DNA of 64,000 nt from Oleispirillum sp963668495. GTDB lineage: Bacteria; Pseudomonadota; Alphaproteobacteria; Rhodospirillales; Rhodospirillaceae. How positions within the stretch are numbered: the first letter of the stretch is position 1; each line of letters opens with the position of its first letter. The position numbers were made by a program, and so were the translations under genes. Below the pieces are notes generated by a model, which was given only the letters and a program-made list of their open reading frames with translations, was not told the origin of the DNA and did no database searches. Positions 47,428 to 55,978 of this stretch are shown here, one piece after another. The stretch covers positions 1,488,001-1,552,000 of the forward strand of contig OY764545.1 in assembly GCA_963668495.1 (NCBI GenBank), in the 5' to 3' direction.

Positions 47428-48126
47428 ATGATACGTGATCTTGTGCTGCTGCCCGGTCTTTTGTGTGATGAACGTCTGTTTGCAGCACAAGTGCATGGGC
47501 TTTCCGATATGGCGCGCGTGCATATTCCGCGATTGACTGCAAATACGGTCGCTGGAATGGCGGCGGATGTCTTGGCTCATGCTCCGGAAACCTTTGCTCT
47601 CGCTGGGTTGTCCATGGGTGGGTATGTGGCGCAGGAAATCATGCGGCAAGCACCGGGGCGGGTCGTGCAACTGGCTTTGCTGTCCACCACGGCCCGCCCG
47701 GATGCTCCGGAACAAAGCAAAATGCGTCATGACTTGATTCGATTGACGCAGGCCAACCGATTTCAGCAGGTTATGCCACGTCTGCTGCCGAAACTGATTT
47801 CGACAGGGCGACGCTCGGATCGTGGGTTAACGGCGGATGTGGTGGATATGTCCAATGCCGTTGGCCCTGAAACTTTCATCAGTCAGCAGCAGGCTATTTT
47901 AACGCGCCCTGACAGCAGACCGGATTTGGCGACTATCACTGTGCCGACGGCGGTGATTTGTGGCGATGCAGATGAGTTGACCCCCATTGATCGCCATGAG
48001 GAAATGCAAAGTCAAATTGAGGGGGCGACTCTGACCATTATTCCGGGAAGCGGCCATTTGGTCACAATGGAAGCACCGCAAGCCACAACACAGGCCTTGC
48101 GATCTTGGCTTTTGATGGAAGGTTAG
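47428..48126 (+). CDS. Alpha/beta hydrolase
   Basis: A 232-residue esterase-type hydrolase: oxyanion segment Leu-Leu-Pro-Gly-Leu-Leu-Cys, nucleophile Ser62 in Gly-Leu-Ser-Met-Gly-Gly-Tyr, Asp in Cys-Gly-Asp-Ala-Asp-Glu-Leu-Thr, and His in Gly-Ser-Gly-His-Leu-Val-Thr-Met-Glu. The triad is complete, so it should be active. Co-transcribed with the isochorismatase-family gene; substrate unknown. It converges with the DUF2155 gene. Confidence 0.85.
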   Translation: MIRDLVLLPGLLCDERLFAAQVHGLSDMARVHIPRLTANTVAGMAADVLAHAPETFALAGLSMGGYVAQEIMRQAPGRVVQLALLSTTARPDAPEQSKMRHDLIRLTQANRFQQVMPRLLPKLISTGRRSDRGLTADVVDMSNAVGPETFISQQQAILTRPDSRPDLATITVPTAVICGDADELTPIDRHEEMQSQIEGATLTIIPGSGHLVTMEAPQATTQALRSWLLMEG

Positions 48127-48140
48127 GGGCGTTCTGCCTG

Positions 48141-48563
48141 TCAGCCGGTTTCAATGGGGGTCGTTGTATCGTTTTGCGGCAACGGCTCCCGGCATTCCAA
48201 TACCCAGATATCATAAACCGCGTGGTCCATAGCGGAGACTGCGGGGCTGGAGGCAAACATCCAGCCACGAAACGCATCAATGGGCGGTTTATTGGGTTTG
48301 ATGTCGGTTATGTCCAGAAAAGCTGCACTTTCCGGCGGTTCTTCCGGCGGTCGGGTGCGGCATGCACGGACGATAATAGACAAAGAACCAAAACGAACAG
48401 TTTCACCAACCGGAGTATCAAGGGTCGTAATCCGTCCGGTAATTTTGTCCAAGGCGCGCAGAACGGCGAATTTGGTATCAATATTTGTCGCGGCGGATCC
48501 ATCGGTTGCAATCAAGGCGGTTCCCAACGCAGCCAGCATCAATGTTTTCTTCAGACCCGACAC
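48141..48563 (-). CDS. Exported DUF2155 protein
   Basis: A 140-residue periplasmic protein with a signal peptide (about 1-22). The DUF2155 core has Ala-Val-Leu-Arg-Ala-Leu-Asp-Lys-Ile-Thr-Gly-Arg, Arg-Phe-Gly-Ser-Leu, a Cys in Val-Arg-Ala-Cys-Arg-Thr-Arg-Pro-Pro-Glu-Glu, and Gly-Trp-Met-Phe-Ala-Ser-Ser-Pro and Trp-Val-Leu-Glu-Cys near the end. I take GTG 48563 as start: CAGGGAG lies about eight bases upstream, it gives a proper signal peptide, and it begins one base after the mlaD stop. Family function is unknown; it commonly follows mlaD and NDUFA12 in alphaproteobacteria, as here. Confidence 0.85.
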   Translation of the reverse strand: MSGLKKTLMLAALGTALIATDGSAATNIDTKFAVLRALDKITGRITTLDTPVGETVRFGSLSIIVRACRTRPPEEPPESAAFLDITDIKPNKPPIDAFRGWMFASSPAVSAMDHAVYDIWVLECREPLPQNDTTTPIETG

Positions 48564-48564
48564 G

Positions 48565-49022
48565 TCAATGGCTCCCTGAATTCCCAGTGGCAAGGAAAAT
48601 AAACTCGCCAACCGTATCTTCCAGGGATTTATAGTCCCGCGTGTTTTTCAGAACATCGCCGTCACGCAAGGTTTCACCAAGTGCGCCGGGTTCCAGTCGG
48701 ATATATTTATCTCCCATCAGTCCTTGGGTCGCAATGGAAGCAACGGTGTCAGCCGGAAGTTTGACATCAGGACGGATGCTAAGGGTCAGTGCCGCTTCGA
48801 AAGTATCTTGATCAAGTTTGCTTTCTATGACGGAACCAATTTTGATGCCGCTGATCCGTACGTCGCTGCCCGCACTCAGGCCACCGATTTTCAGGAAATT
48901 GGCTCTGATATGGTAGCCCTGAACCTCTTTCAACTGAGCCGAGTATAGGCAAAAATCAGGAAATAAGCTGCGACGAGCAGGACAACAGCCCCCATCACGC
49001 TTTCAATGACCTGTTTACGCAT
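48565..49022 (-). pseudogene. mlaD: MCE-domain protein MlaD, frameshifted after the N-terminal helix
   Basis: ATG 49022 opens a frame encoding a membrane anchor (Met-Arg-Lys-Gln-Val-Ile-Glu-Ser-Val-Met then a hydrophobic helix to Ala-Tyr-Thr-Arg) that stops at 48930. The MCE domain (Ile-Gly-Gly-Leu-Ser-Ala-Gly-Ser-Asp-Val-Arg-Ile-Ser-Gly-Ile-Lys-Ile-Gly and Gly-Leu-Met-Gly-Asp-Lys-Tyr-Ile) continues from about 48933 in another frame. One missing base near 48930-48936 accounts for this; the repaired protein has 152 residues. MlaD binds phospholipids for transport between outer and inner membranes. ATG 49022 is two bases after the stop of the upstream paralogue. Either a sequencing error or a real disruption. 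Confidence 0.8.
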
Positions 49023-49024
49023 GC

Positions 49025-49591
49025 TCAGAAATTCCCTTCGCTAAGTGGTAACAGCAGGCTGGGAGCCTGAGGTTCAGACGGTGATGGGGAGGAGGGGCTG
49101 GGGTTTTGCTCTCGCGACAGGACTTCTTCGCATTGGGTGTCGCGGGATTTTGCAATGGCTGTCAGGCGGGCCAGCAAATCTTCAACAATCAGGGAATCCT
49201 GCGTATAGGCGACGGTTTCCCCATCTGCAAGAGCGTCAAAGGAGCCACCCGGTTCGATCTCAATGTATTTACCGCCGAACAGACCATCCGTATGGATAAC
49301 AGCGGCAGAGTCAGAAGGAACACGGATGTCGTCATTCAGGCGCATAATGACTTCAGACTTGTATTTGCTGTTCAATGACATGTTGGTGACAAGGCCAACA
49401 TTGATCCCGGCAAGGCGGACGTCGGCCCCTTCAGTTAAGCCATCTGTGTGTTGAAAATTGGCGTACAGAGTCAGGCCGTTGTCCTCTTCAGACACCGGTT
49501 CGGCACTGTGTACCCAAGACAGTATCCCAGCGCCAAGTACCAAAATACATGCACCAAGAATAATGTCTTCGCGTTCGCCAAAGCGTGGCAT
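49025..49591 (-). CDS. MlaD-family MCE-domain protein (paralogue)
   Basis: A 188-residue protein: an N-terminal transmembrane helix (about 10-30), an MCE domain (about 38-120; Thr-Asp-Gly-Leu-Thr-Glu-Gly-Ala-Asp-Val-Arg-Leu-Ala-Gly-Ile-Asn-Val-Gly and Gly-Leu-Phe-Gly-Gly-Lys-Tyr-Ile-Glu-Ile), and a Pro/Ser-rich tail with Cys. MCE hexamers carry lipids across the periplasm with an MlaEF transporter. The start is ATG 49591 with AGGGGA nine bases upstream; the longer frame from 49645 overlaps the NDUFA12 gene. It lies just before the frameshifted mlaD, so the cell may still have one intact copy. Confidence 0.82.
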   Translation of the reverse strand: MPRFGEREDIILGACILVLGAGILSWVHSAEPVSEEDNGLTLYANFQHTDGLTEGADVRLAGINVGLVTNMSLNSKYKSEVIMRLNDDIRVPSDSAAVIHTDGLFGGKYIEIEPGGSFDALADGETVAYTQDSLIVEDLLARLTAIAKSRDTQCEEVLSREQNPSPSSPSPSEPQAPSLLLPLSEGNF

Positions 49592-49626
49592 GAACTGAAT
49601 TCCCCTATGGTCAGACCTGTTGAAAT

Positions 49627-49977
49627 TTATTCCTGAGGCCGCCATGCCTCGTAGTCACCTGTGGCTTTGTCACGGCGACCGCCGCGGCGGTCATGCCCGG
49701 CAGGGAAATGAGCATATTTCGTCCCGGTCAGGTTCGGCTGATGTGGCTTTTGCCATGAGTGGCGTGCGCCTTCCAGTGGAGCATCCACAGTATGGTGCAG
49801 CCACGCATGCCATTCGGCGGGAACTTTACTGGCTTCAGGCGCACCATTGTACATCACCCACCGACGTTCCTGTCCGTGCAGTTTTGCTTTGCGGTTCCGG
49901 TAGTATTTGTTGCCGAAGCTATCTTCGCCAACAAGTTCTCCGCGCAGCCATGTGTAAAGGCGGGTTCCCACGCTCAT
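49627..49977 (-). CDS. NDUFA12-like NADH:ubiquinone oxidoreductase subunit
   Basis: A 116-residue protein of the NDUFA12/B17.2 family, an accessory complex I subunit shared by alphaproteobacteria and mitochondria. Motifs are Gly-Thr-Arg-Leu-Tyr-Thr-Trp-Leu-Arg-Gly-Glu-Leu-Val-Gly-Glu-Asp, Gly-Asn-Lys-Tyr-Tyr-Arg, Arg-Arg-Trp-Val-Met-Tyr-Asn-Gly and Glu-Trp-His-Ala-Trp-Leu-His. The C-terminal Gly/Arg/Asp-rich stretch ends Tyr-Glu-Ala-Trp-Arg-Pro, as usual. It heads the NDUFA12-MCE-MCE-DUF2155 run. Its presence strongly marks the host as an alphaproteobacterium. Confidence 0.93.
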   Translation of the reverse strand: MSVGTRLYTWLRGELVGEDSFGNKYYRNRKAKLHGQERRWVMYNGAPEASKVPAEWHAWLHHTVDAPLEGARHSWQKPHQPNLTGTKYAHFPAGHDRRGGRRDKATGDYEAWRPQE

Positions 49978-50224
49978 TGCTTATATTCTCCTTAACCGAA
50001 AACCAATCGGTGCGCACTCACGCAAATATTCAGGTCGGACTATGACACCCTGCCGTAGTTTCGTAAAGCGATCAGAGAGATTTCCTATACCAAAAGATAT
50101 GCCAGCAGACTGTGATATGCGTTGCAGTTGAAAAAACAATTCTCCGCAGGTCTGGGCAGGATATGGGGTGTCTCGACTCATTGGAAACTCTACTCCGACT
50201 CTTTGCCGCAGGATTTTTACACAA

Positions 50225-50238
50225 CAATATGTAGTTTT
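50225..50238. promoter_or_regulatory. NrdR-like box, distal copy
   Basis: CAATATGTAGTTTT, identical over 14 bases to 50548-50561 and matching the NrdR core CwAtATnTwG. It lies about 400 bp before nrdJ and only 323 bp from the proximal copy, far beyond the usual 31-bp pair spacing. Confidence 0.5.
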
Positions 50239-50389
50239 TCTGGATGCCCGGAATTCTGCCGATTGGCTGTTGCCGCCGACGTTTTTCGCCTGTGAGCGGT
50301 TGACAGATATATTCGGCATTTTCGAACTGGCGTGAATCGGCTGGTTTCTGCGAGAAATCCTTCCTGTTGTGTGCCCTATGATGGTTGTC

Positions 50390-50405
50390 ACACAAGATAT
50401 TGATT
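50390..50405. promoter_or_regulatory. Weaker NrdR-like box between the two copies
   Basis: ACACAAGATATTGATT fits the NrdR consensus at most positions (C, w, A, ATAT, TwG) but differs at one inner and two outer bases. Orientation and use are uncertain. Confidence 0.35.
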
Positions 50406-50547
50406 TTATGCTTGCCGCTGTGAGGTGATGTGATTACCTTGTTTCGAGGCCGAAAACGGGCACGAAATTGGCGTCGGCCATGGGCGCGGCGCACAAGTAA
50501 CAAGAATGTACCATCAATTATTTGCTTATTGAGCGAACTGTGAACCA

Positions 50548-50561
50548 CAATATGTAGTTTT
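50548..50561. promoter_or_regulatory. NrdR-like box, proximal copy, before nrdJ
   Basis: CAATATGTAGTTTT preceded by CCA, so CCACAATATGTAGTTT aligns with the NrdR box acaCwAtATaTwGtgt. It lies 73 bp before the nrdJ start, a normal repressor position. NrdR senses ATP/dATP and represses reductase genes. Confidence 0.6.
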
Positions 50562-50633
50562 GGGTTCTGGTTCAGAGAGAATTCTACGCGTCGCATTTTT
50601 CTGCGACAAAACGAATGGACAGGAATTTAGACC

Positions 50634-53600
50634 ATGCGGATCGAACGGAATTATACCACGGCTGGTAAGTCCCCCTATGACGGTATTGAGTTTCGCTTTG
50701 CAAGCAGTGAAATCCGCAAGCCGGATGGCACCGTGGTGTTCAGCCTTGAAAATATTGAAGTTCCGGCCGATTGGTCGCAGGTCGCCTGTGACATTCTGGC
50801 ACAAAAATACTTTCGGAAAGCCGGTATCCCTGTTGCCCTGAAAACTGTCGAGGAAAACGACATCCCGTCGTTCCTGTGGCGTTCGGTTATGGATGATGCG
50901 GTCAGCACCGAGACCACATGTGAAACCAAAGCGACGCAGGTCTTTGACCGCTTGGCTGGGACATGGGCGTATTGGGGCTGGAAAGGCGGATATTTCGATT
51001 CCGAAGATGATGCGCAGGCCTATTTCGATGAAATGCGCTATATGTTGTGCATGCAAATGGCGGCGCCGAATTCTCCGCAGTGGTTTAATACTGGCATGCA
51101 TTGGGCCTATGGCATTGATGGTCCGTCGCAAGGCCACTATTACGTGGATTTCCAAACCGGGGAACTGGTCCGTTCCCAGAGTGCATACGAACACCCGCAA
51201 CCGCATGCGTGCTTTATCCAATCCGTATCGGATGATTTGGTCAATGATGGCGGCATCATGGACCTGTGGCTGCGTGAGGCACGCCTGTTCAAATATGGGT
51301 CCGGCACTGGCACCAACTTCTCTTCTGTCCGTGGTGAAGGTGAAAGCTTGTCCGGCGGTGGTCGTTCCTCCGGTATGATGAGCTTCCTGAAAATTGGTGA
51401 TCGCGCCGCGGGTGCAATCAAGTCCGGCGGCACGACCCGCCGAGCCGCCAAAATGGTAATCGTTGATATCGACCACCCGGATGTAGAAGGCTTCATTAAC
51501 TGGAAAGTTTACGAAGAACAAAAGGTCGGGGCATTGGTTACCGGTTCGACCCTGATCAATAAGCACCTGAACGCTGTTATGAAGGCCACCCGTGAGTGGG
51601 ATGGTGCTGCCGCCGCCGAAGATGATGACGCCCGTTTTGACCCGCATAAAAACTTGTCACTGCGTAAGGCCATTCAGGCAGCGCGTAAGGTTGCCGTGCC
51701 GGAAAACTTCATTCAACGGACCATTGTGTTTGCCAGACAAGGGTTTTCTGAAATTGAAGTCCCGGTTTATGACACTGACTTTGATAACGAAGGCTATGCC
51801 AGCGTTTCCGGGCAGAATTCCAACAACACGGTTCGTATTACCGACGAATTTTTGCAAGCCGTTGCCGATGATAGTGACTGGAATTTGATCCGTCGTACGG
51901 ATGGTGGAATTGCCAAAACCGTGAAGGCTCGTGATCTTTGGGATCAAATCGGGTATGCGGCGTGGGCGTGTGCCGATCCGGGTTTGCAGTTTGATGGAAC
52001 CATCAACGCATGGCATACCTGCCCGCAATCGGGTCGGATTAATGCCTCCAATCCATGTTCTGAATACATGTTCTTGGATGATACGGCGTGTAATTTGGCG
52101 TCCCTGAACTTGATGACCTTCCGTCAGGAGGATGGCAGTTTTGATGTTGCCGGATTTGTCCATGCGTCTCGTCTGTGGACCATTACCTTGGAAATCTCTG
52201 TGCTGATGGCGCAGTTCCCGTCCAAGGAAATTGCGCAACGTTCTTTTGACTTCCGTACCTTGGGCCTTGGTTATGCCAACCTCGGTGGCCTGTTGATGGC
52301 CTCGGGCTTGTCCTATGACAGTGACGAAGGTCGCGCATTGTGCGGTGCAATTTCCGCGCTGATGACGGGTGAAGCCTACCGGACTTCCGCAGAAATGGCG
52401 GAAGAAATGGGTCCATTCCCGGGATATGCGGAAAATGCGAAGGACATGCTGCGGGTGATCCGTAACCATCGCCGTGCTGCGCACAGCGAAGCCAAAGGCT
52501 ATGAAAAACTGAATGTGTTGCCGGTGCCGTTGGACGTTGCCAACTGTCCGCAACAGGATATTTCCCGCGCTGCGCAAAAAGTCTGGGACGAGGCTTTGTC
52601 TCTTGGCAAGTCTGCGGGTTTCCGCAATGCACAGGTTTCTGTTATTGCTCCGACCGGGACCATCGGTTTGGTCATGGATTGTGATACCACTGGGATCGAA
52701 CCGGACTTCGCACTGGTGAAGTACAAGAAACTGGTCGGCGGCGGTTATTTCAAAATCATCAATCGTCTGGTGCCGGAAGCTTTGGCTGCACTGGGATACT
52801 CTGAATCCCAAACTGAAGAAATGCTGCAGTATGCGATCGGTCACGGCACTTTGAAGGGCGCACCTGCCATCAACCATGACAGTCTGAAAGCCAAAGGCTT
52901 CACGGACGTGGCATTGATGAAGTTGGAAGAGTCCCTTCAGAATTGCTTTGATATCAAGTACGCCTTTAACGGCTACGGGCTGGGGATGGAATTCTGCAAA
53001 GATGTTCTTGGCTTCACAGACGCGCAACTGAACGACCTGACCTTCAGTATGTTGGCGGAGTTGGGTTTCTCAGCATCCGAAATTGAAAATGCCAATACCT
53101 ATGTGTGTGGTGCTGGAACCTTGGAAGGTGCTCCGGGTCTGAAAGACGAAGACCTGAAGGTGTTTGACTGCGCCAGCCCGTGCGGACGTAAGGGAACACG
53201 GTTCCTGTCCGCCGATGCGCACATTCGTATGATGGCAGCGGCACAGCCGTTTATTTCCGGTGCAATTTCCAAAACCATCAATATGCCGACCTATGCAACG
53301 GTAGAGCAGTGTGCCGATGCGTATTTGACCAGTTGGAAACTGGGCCTGAAAGCCAACGCCCTGTATCGCGATGGTTCCAAGCTGTGTCAGCCGTTGTCCG
53401 CAACTTTCGATGATGGTTTGGTTGAAGAGCTGGAAGACGCTTCGGAAGTCAAACAAATCACCGTGGTGACGGAAAAAATCGTTGAGAAAGTCATCGAAAA
53501 AATCGTGCATGCAGACCCAAGCCGCAATGCACTTCCGACCCGGCGTAAAGGCTACACGCAAAAAGCCACGGTTGGTGGGCACAAGGTCTATCTGCGGACC

Positions 53601-54296
53601 GGCGAATTTGATGATGGTCGTCTGGGCGAAATCTTCATTGATATGCATAAAGAGGGCGCAGCCTTCCGCAGCTTGATGAACAACTTTGCCATCGCAGTGT
53701 CCATTGGTTTGCAATACGGCGTACCGCTGGAAGAATTTGTGGAAGCCTATACCTTCACCCGATTTGAACCTTCGGGCATGGTTGAGGGCAATGATGCGAT
53801 CAAGATGGCGACATCCATCCTTGATTACCTGTTCCGCGAATTGGCAATTTCCTATCTGGGCCGCGAAGATTTGGCCCACGTCAAACACGAAGACTTGCAC
53901 ATGGATGCCATTGGCACCGGGGAAATGCAGTCTGAATTGAAAAAAGATGTGGCAACCAGAGCCGTTGAAGCCTATGCCTCGGCTGGGTATATGCGGGGGA
54001 ATTTCCGGGTGTTTGACGGCGGTGTGCAAGCCACAGGTACGGATGGCGCACCGATTACGACCATGATGGATACCTCTTCGGTCGCGATTACGTCCGGTGC
54101 GGTGACTGGCGGTGGATCGTCATCGGTTGCCAGTTCTTCGGCCTCTGCGGTTGCATCCCGTGCATCCCAAGTCCAACAGGCCCGCATGAAAGGCTACGAA
54201 GGCGATAGCTGCCCGGAATGTGGCAACTTTACCTTGGTTCGGAATGGAACTTGCCTGAAGTGTGATACTTGTGGCGGCACCACCGGGTGTTCCTGA
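50634..54296 (+). CDS. nrdJ: Vitamin B12-dependent (class II) ribonucleotide reductase
   Basis: A 1,220-residue reductase that makes deoxyribonucleotides using adenosylcobalamin. Seen are Pro-Asn-Ser-Pro-Gln-Trp-Phe-Asn-Thr-Gly (about 142-151) with the catalytic-barrel start, Asn-Pro-Cys-Ser-Glu-Tyr-Met-Phe (about 471-478) with the catalytic Asn/Cys/Glu, and Ala-Pro-Thr-Gly-Thr-Ile-Gly (about 672-678). A Ser/Ala linker near 1150-1185 and a C-terminal Cys motif (Cys-Pro-Glu-Cys ... Cys-Asp-Thr-Cys-Gly-Gly-Thr-Thr-Gly-Cys) for thioredoxin-linked re-reduction close the protein. Length matches alphaproteobacterial NrdJ. Working without oxygen or a radical activase, it makes the cobalt/B12 supply important, a possible link to the cobalt/nickel importer in this window. 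Confidence 0.96.
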   Translation: MRIERNYTTAGKSPYDGIEFRFASSEIRKPDGTVVFSLENIEVPADWSQVACDILAQKYFRKAGIPVALKTVEENDIPSFLWRSVMDDAVSTETTCETKATQVFDRLAGTWAYWGWKGGYFDSEDDAQAYFDEMRYMLCMQMAAPNSPQWFNTGMHWAYGIDGPSQGHYYVDFQTGELVRSQSAYEHPQPHACFIQSVSDDLVNDGGIMDLWLREARLFKYGSGTGTNFSSVRGEGESLSGGGRSSGMMSFLKIGDRAAGAIKSGGTTRRAAKMVIVDIDHPDVEGFINWKVYEEQKVGALVTGSTLINKHLNAVMKATREWDGAAAAEDDDARFDPHKNLSLRKAIQAARKVAVPENFIQRTIVFARQGFSEIEVPVYDTDFDNEGYASVSGQNSNNTVRITDEFLQAVADDSDWNLIRRTDGGIAKTVKARDLWDQIGYAAWACADPGLQFDGTINAWHTCPQSGRINASNPCSEYMFLDDTACNLASLNLMTFRQEDGSFDVAGFVHASRLWTITLEISVLMAQFPSKEIAQRSFDFRTLGLGYANLGGLLMASGLSYDSDEGRALCGAISALMTGEAYRTSAEMAEEMGPFPGYAENAKDMLRVIRNHRRAAHSEAKGYEKLNVLPVPLDVANCPQQDISRAAQKVWDEALSLGKSAGFRNAQVSVIAPTGTIGLVMDCDTTGIEPDFALVKYKKLVGGGYFKIINRLVPEALAALGYSESQTEEMLQYAIGHGTLKGAPAINHDSLKAKGFTDVALMKLEESLQNCFDIKYAFNGYGLGMEFCKDVLGFTDAQLNDLTFSMLAELGFSASEIENANTYVCGAGTLEGAPGLKDEDLKVFDCASPCGRKGTRFLSADAHIRMMAAAQPFISGAISKTINMPTYATVEQCADAYLTSWKLGLKANALYRDGSKLCQPLSATFDDGLVEELEDASEVKQITVVTEKIVEKVIEKIVHADPSRNALPTRRKGYTQKATVGGHKVYLRTGEFDDGRLGEIFIDMHKEGAAFRSLMNNFAIAVSIGLQYGVPLEEFVEAYTFTRFEPSGMVEGNDAIKMATSILDYLFRELAISYLGREDLAHVKHEDLHMDAIGTGEMQSELKKDVATRAVEAYASAGYMRGNFRVFDGGVQATGTDGAPITTMMDTSSVAITSGAVTGGGSSSVASSSASAVASRASQVQQARMKGYEGDSCPECGNFTLVRNGTCLKCDTCGGTTGCS

Positions 54297-54323
54297 TCAT
54301 CCATATGAATGCCTCGCACGGCA

Positions 54324-54357
54324 AGGCGGTCATCCCCTCGGGGGTGGCCGCTTTTTT
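54324..54357 (+). terminator. Rho-independent terminator of nrdJ
   Basis: GCGGTCATCCCC (54326-54337) pairs with GGGGGTGGCCGC (54340-54351, two G-U) across a tight loop, followed by six T. Confidence 0.8.
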
Positions 54358-54458
54358 GGCATTCAGATGTACGTGACCCGTGTGAAGATGTTGTCCTGAG
54401 CCACAAGCCTACGACCTGTTCTATAGGGGAAGGTTCTTATAACTATGCCACTGACTCA

Positions 54459-54521
54459 AAAGTCCCCGCATAGTGCGAGGACTTTGACAGTGACCTAAGG
54501 CCTTCCCGGCAGGAAGGCCTT
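54459..54521. terminator. Two consecutive hairpins between nrdJ and lysA
   Basis: AAAGTCC-C-CGCA / TGCG-A-GGACTTT (54459-54485) and AAGGCCTTCC / GGAAGGCCTT (54497-54506/54512-54521). The second probably terminates lysA read leftward; the first is a separate structured element without a T-tract. Confidence 0.5.
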
Positions 54522-54537
54522 CTGAATTTGGCAATGT

Positions 54538-55818
54538 TCAGTCCGAAAGCCAGTCCGGCAGGCTTTCCAACTGCAACATTTCTTCATAGGTAGGACGGCG
54601 TCGGGTAATGGCAGCCTTATCACCATTAACCAGAACTTCGGGCACCAATGGGCGACCGTTGTAGGTTGACGACATGACCGAGCCATAAGCCCCGGCGGAC
54701 CCGAATGCAATCAGGTCTCCGGCCTGCATTTCCGGCAGCGGCATTTTTCTGGCAAAGGTATCCCCGGTTTCACACACCGGGCCGACCACGTCCACGTCCA
54801 CCATTTTTGCATCAGTGGTGGTTTCCGAAATCGTATAGACATCATGGTGTGCGCTGTACATGGACGGACGAATAAGGTCGTTCATGGCGGCATCAACAAT
54901 AACGAAGGTGCGCGTGTCGGTTTCCTTGACGTAAACGACCCGCGATACCAGCATGCCTGCATTCCCGGCAATCATCCGGCCCGGTTCCACGGCAATTTCA
55001 CAATCCAAATCGCCAAGGGTATCTTTAATCATTTGGGCGTATTCCACAGGCAGCGGTGGTTTGTCCTCACGGGTGTAGGGAATGCCGAGCCCACCGCCAA
55101 GGTCCAAGTGTTTGACCGGGACGCCATCGGCCTGAAGAATGCCGACCAGATCGTGCATCTTGCGGAAGGCTTTGGCAAACGGGTCCAATTCGGTCAGTTG
55201 CGAACCAATATGCATGGCAAGGCCACGGAAATCGATGTTGGACATGGCGTGTGCCTTGCGGCAGATGTCCGGCGCGGTAACCCATGCAATGCCAAATTTA
55301 TGTTCCGCACTGCCGGTGGAGATTTTTTCGTGGGTGCCTGCAACCACATCCGGGTTTACCCGAATGGCAACCGGAGCCTGTTTCCCCATTTGTGCGGCAA
55401 CGGCGTTAAGGGCTTCCAATTCCGGATAGGATTCCACATTGATCTGGCGAATACCCTCCGCCAGAGCCAATTCAAGTTCAGCCTTTTGCTTGCCAACGCC
55501 GGAGAAAATGATCCTGTCTGCAGAGAATCCGGCTTTCAGGGCAAGGCGCAGTTCGCCGCCGCTGACCACATCTGCCCCGGCTCCGCGCATGGCAAGCGTT
55601 TTCAGAACGGCAAGGCTGGCATTGGCTTTGACGGCAAAGCAAATGGTTGGGTTCTGTTTGGGCAGGGCGTCTGCCAATGCCTGATGCAAAACATCAAAAT
55701 GATGTGTCAGCGTGGCTGAGGAATAGACATAAAACGGGGTTCCGACTTTGCCAGCAAGGTCAGCCAGCGCGCAGTCTTCGGCATATAGTGTTCCGTTTTT
55801 ATAGGAAAAGTGATGCAT
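54538..55818 (-). CDS. lysA: Diaminopimelate decarboxylase
   Basis: A 426-residue PLP enzyme of the alanine-racemase-like fold that converts meso-diaminopimelate to lysine. PLP lysine is Lys64 in Phe-Ala-Val-Lys-Ala-Asn. Other motifs are Gly-Gly-Gly-Leu-Gly-Ile-Pro-Tyr, Glu-Pro-Gly-Arg-Met-Ile-Ala-Gly-Asn-Ala-Gly, and Gly-Pro-Val-Cys-Glu-Thr-Gly-Asp with the second-subunit Cys. The gene order argH - small lipoprotein - lysA is common in proteobacteria and is kept here. Confidence 0.95.
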   Translation of the reverse strand: MHHFSYKNGTLYAEDCALADLAGKVGTPFYVYSSATLTHHFDVLHQALADALPKQNPTICFAVKANASLAVLKTLAMRGAGADVVSGGELRLALKAGFSADRIIFSGVGKQKAELELALAEGIRQINVESYPELEALNAVAAQMGKQAPVAIRVNPDVVAGTHEKISTGSAEHKFGIAWVTAPDICRKAHAMSNIDFRGLAMHIGSQLTELDPFAKAFRKMHDLVGILQADGVPVKHLDLGGGLGIPYTREDKPPLPVEYAQMIKDTLGDLDCEIAVEPGRMIAGNAGMLVSRVVYVKETDTRTFVIVDAAMNDLIRPSMYSAHHDVYTISETTTDAKMVDVDVVGPVCETGDTFARKMPLPEMQAGDLIAFGSAGAYGSVMSSTYNGRPLVPEVLVNGDKAAITRRRPTYEEMLQLESLPDWLSD

Positions 55819-55827
55819 GATCTGACT

Positions 55828-55965
55828 CTATTTGTTTGGGTATTCAGTCGGATAGTTTCCACCGTCAACATCGCCCGGTCGCCCCTTTTTGCCGCACGCG
55901 GACAAGGCAGAACAGGCCATAAGAATGACGGCAATCAAGGCATAACAGGTCGCACGTTTCATCAT
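55828..55965 (-). CDS. lptM: LptM (YifL)-like small lipoprotein
   Basis: A 45-residue lipoprotein from Met 55965. Signal sequence with lipobox Leu21-Ser22-Ala23-Cys24, followed by Gly-Lys-Lys-Gly-Arg-Pro, the LptM-type motif (Cys-Gly-x-Lys-Gly-x-x). In E. coli, LptM assists disulfide formation in LptD during outer-membrane LPS assembly. The frame is open further upstream, but that part overlaps argH and is unlikely to be used. Position between argH and lysA is the usual one for this family. Confidence 0.8.
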   Translation of the reverse strand: MMKRATCYALIAVILMACSALSACGKKGRPGDVDGGNYPTEYPNK

Positions 55966-55978
55966 CGCCTCCGCGGGG

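Larger units (their letters stand above)
49978..50633. other. Long intergenic region upstream of nrdJ
   Basis: 656 bp without a credible gene: a long minus-strand frame at 50072-50596 is rich in Arg, His and Lys and has no family pattern. The interval carries three NrdR-like sequences, listed separately. I looked for the conserved elements of a cobalamin riboswitch and saw none, although the enzyme needs B12. Confidence 0.5.

Noticed and set aside
48931..48945. Programmed ribosomal frameshift in mlaD
   Set aside because: There is no slippery heptamer at the junction; a one-base deletion or sequencing error is simpler.
50072..50596. A 174-codon minus-strand open frame upstream of nrdJ
   Set aside because: Composition is rich in Arg, His, Lys and Ser without hydrophobic core pattern, it overlaps the NrdR-like boxes and the nrdJ promoter region, and it matches no family I know.
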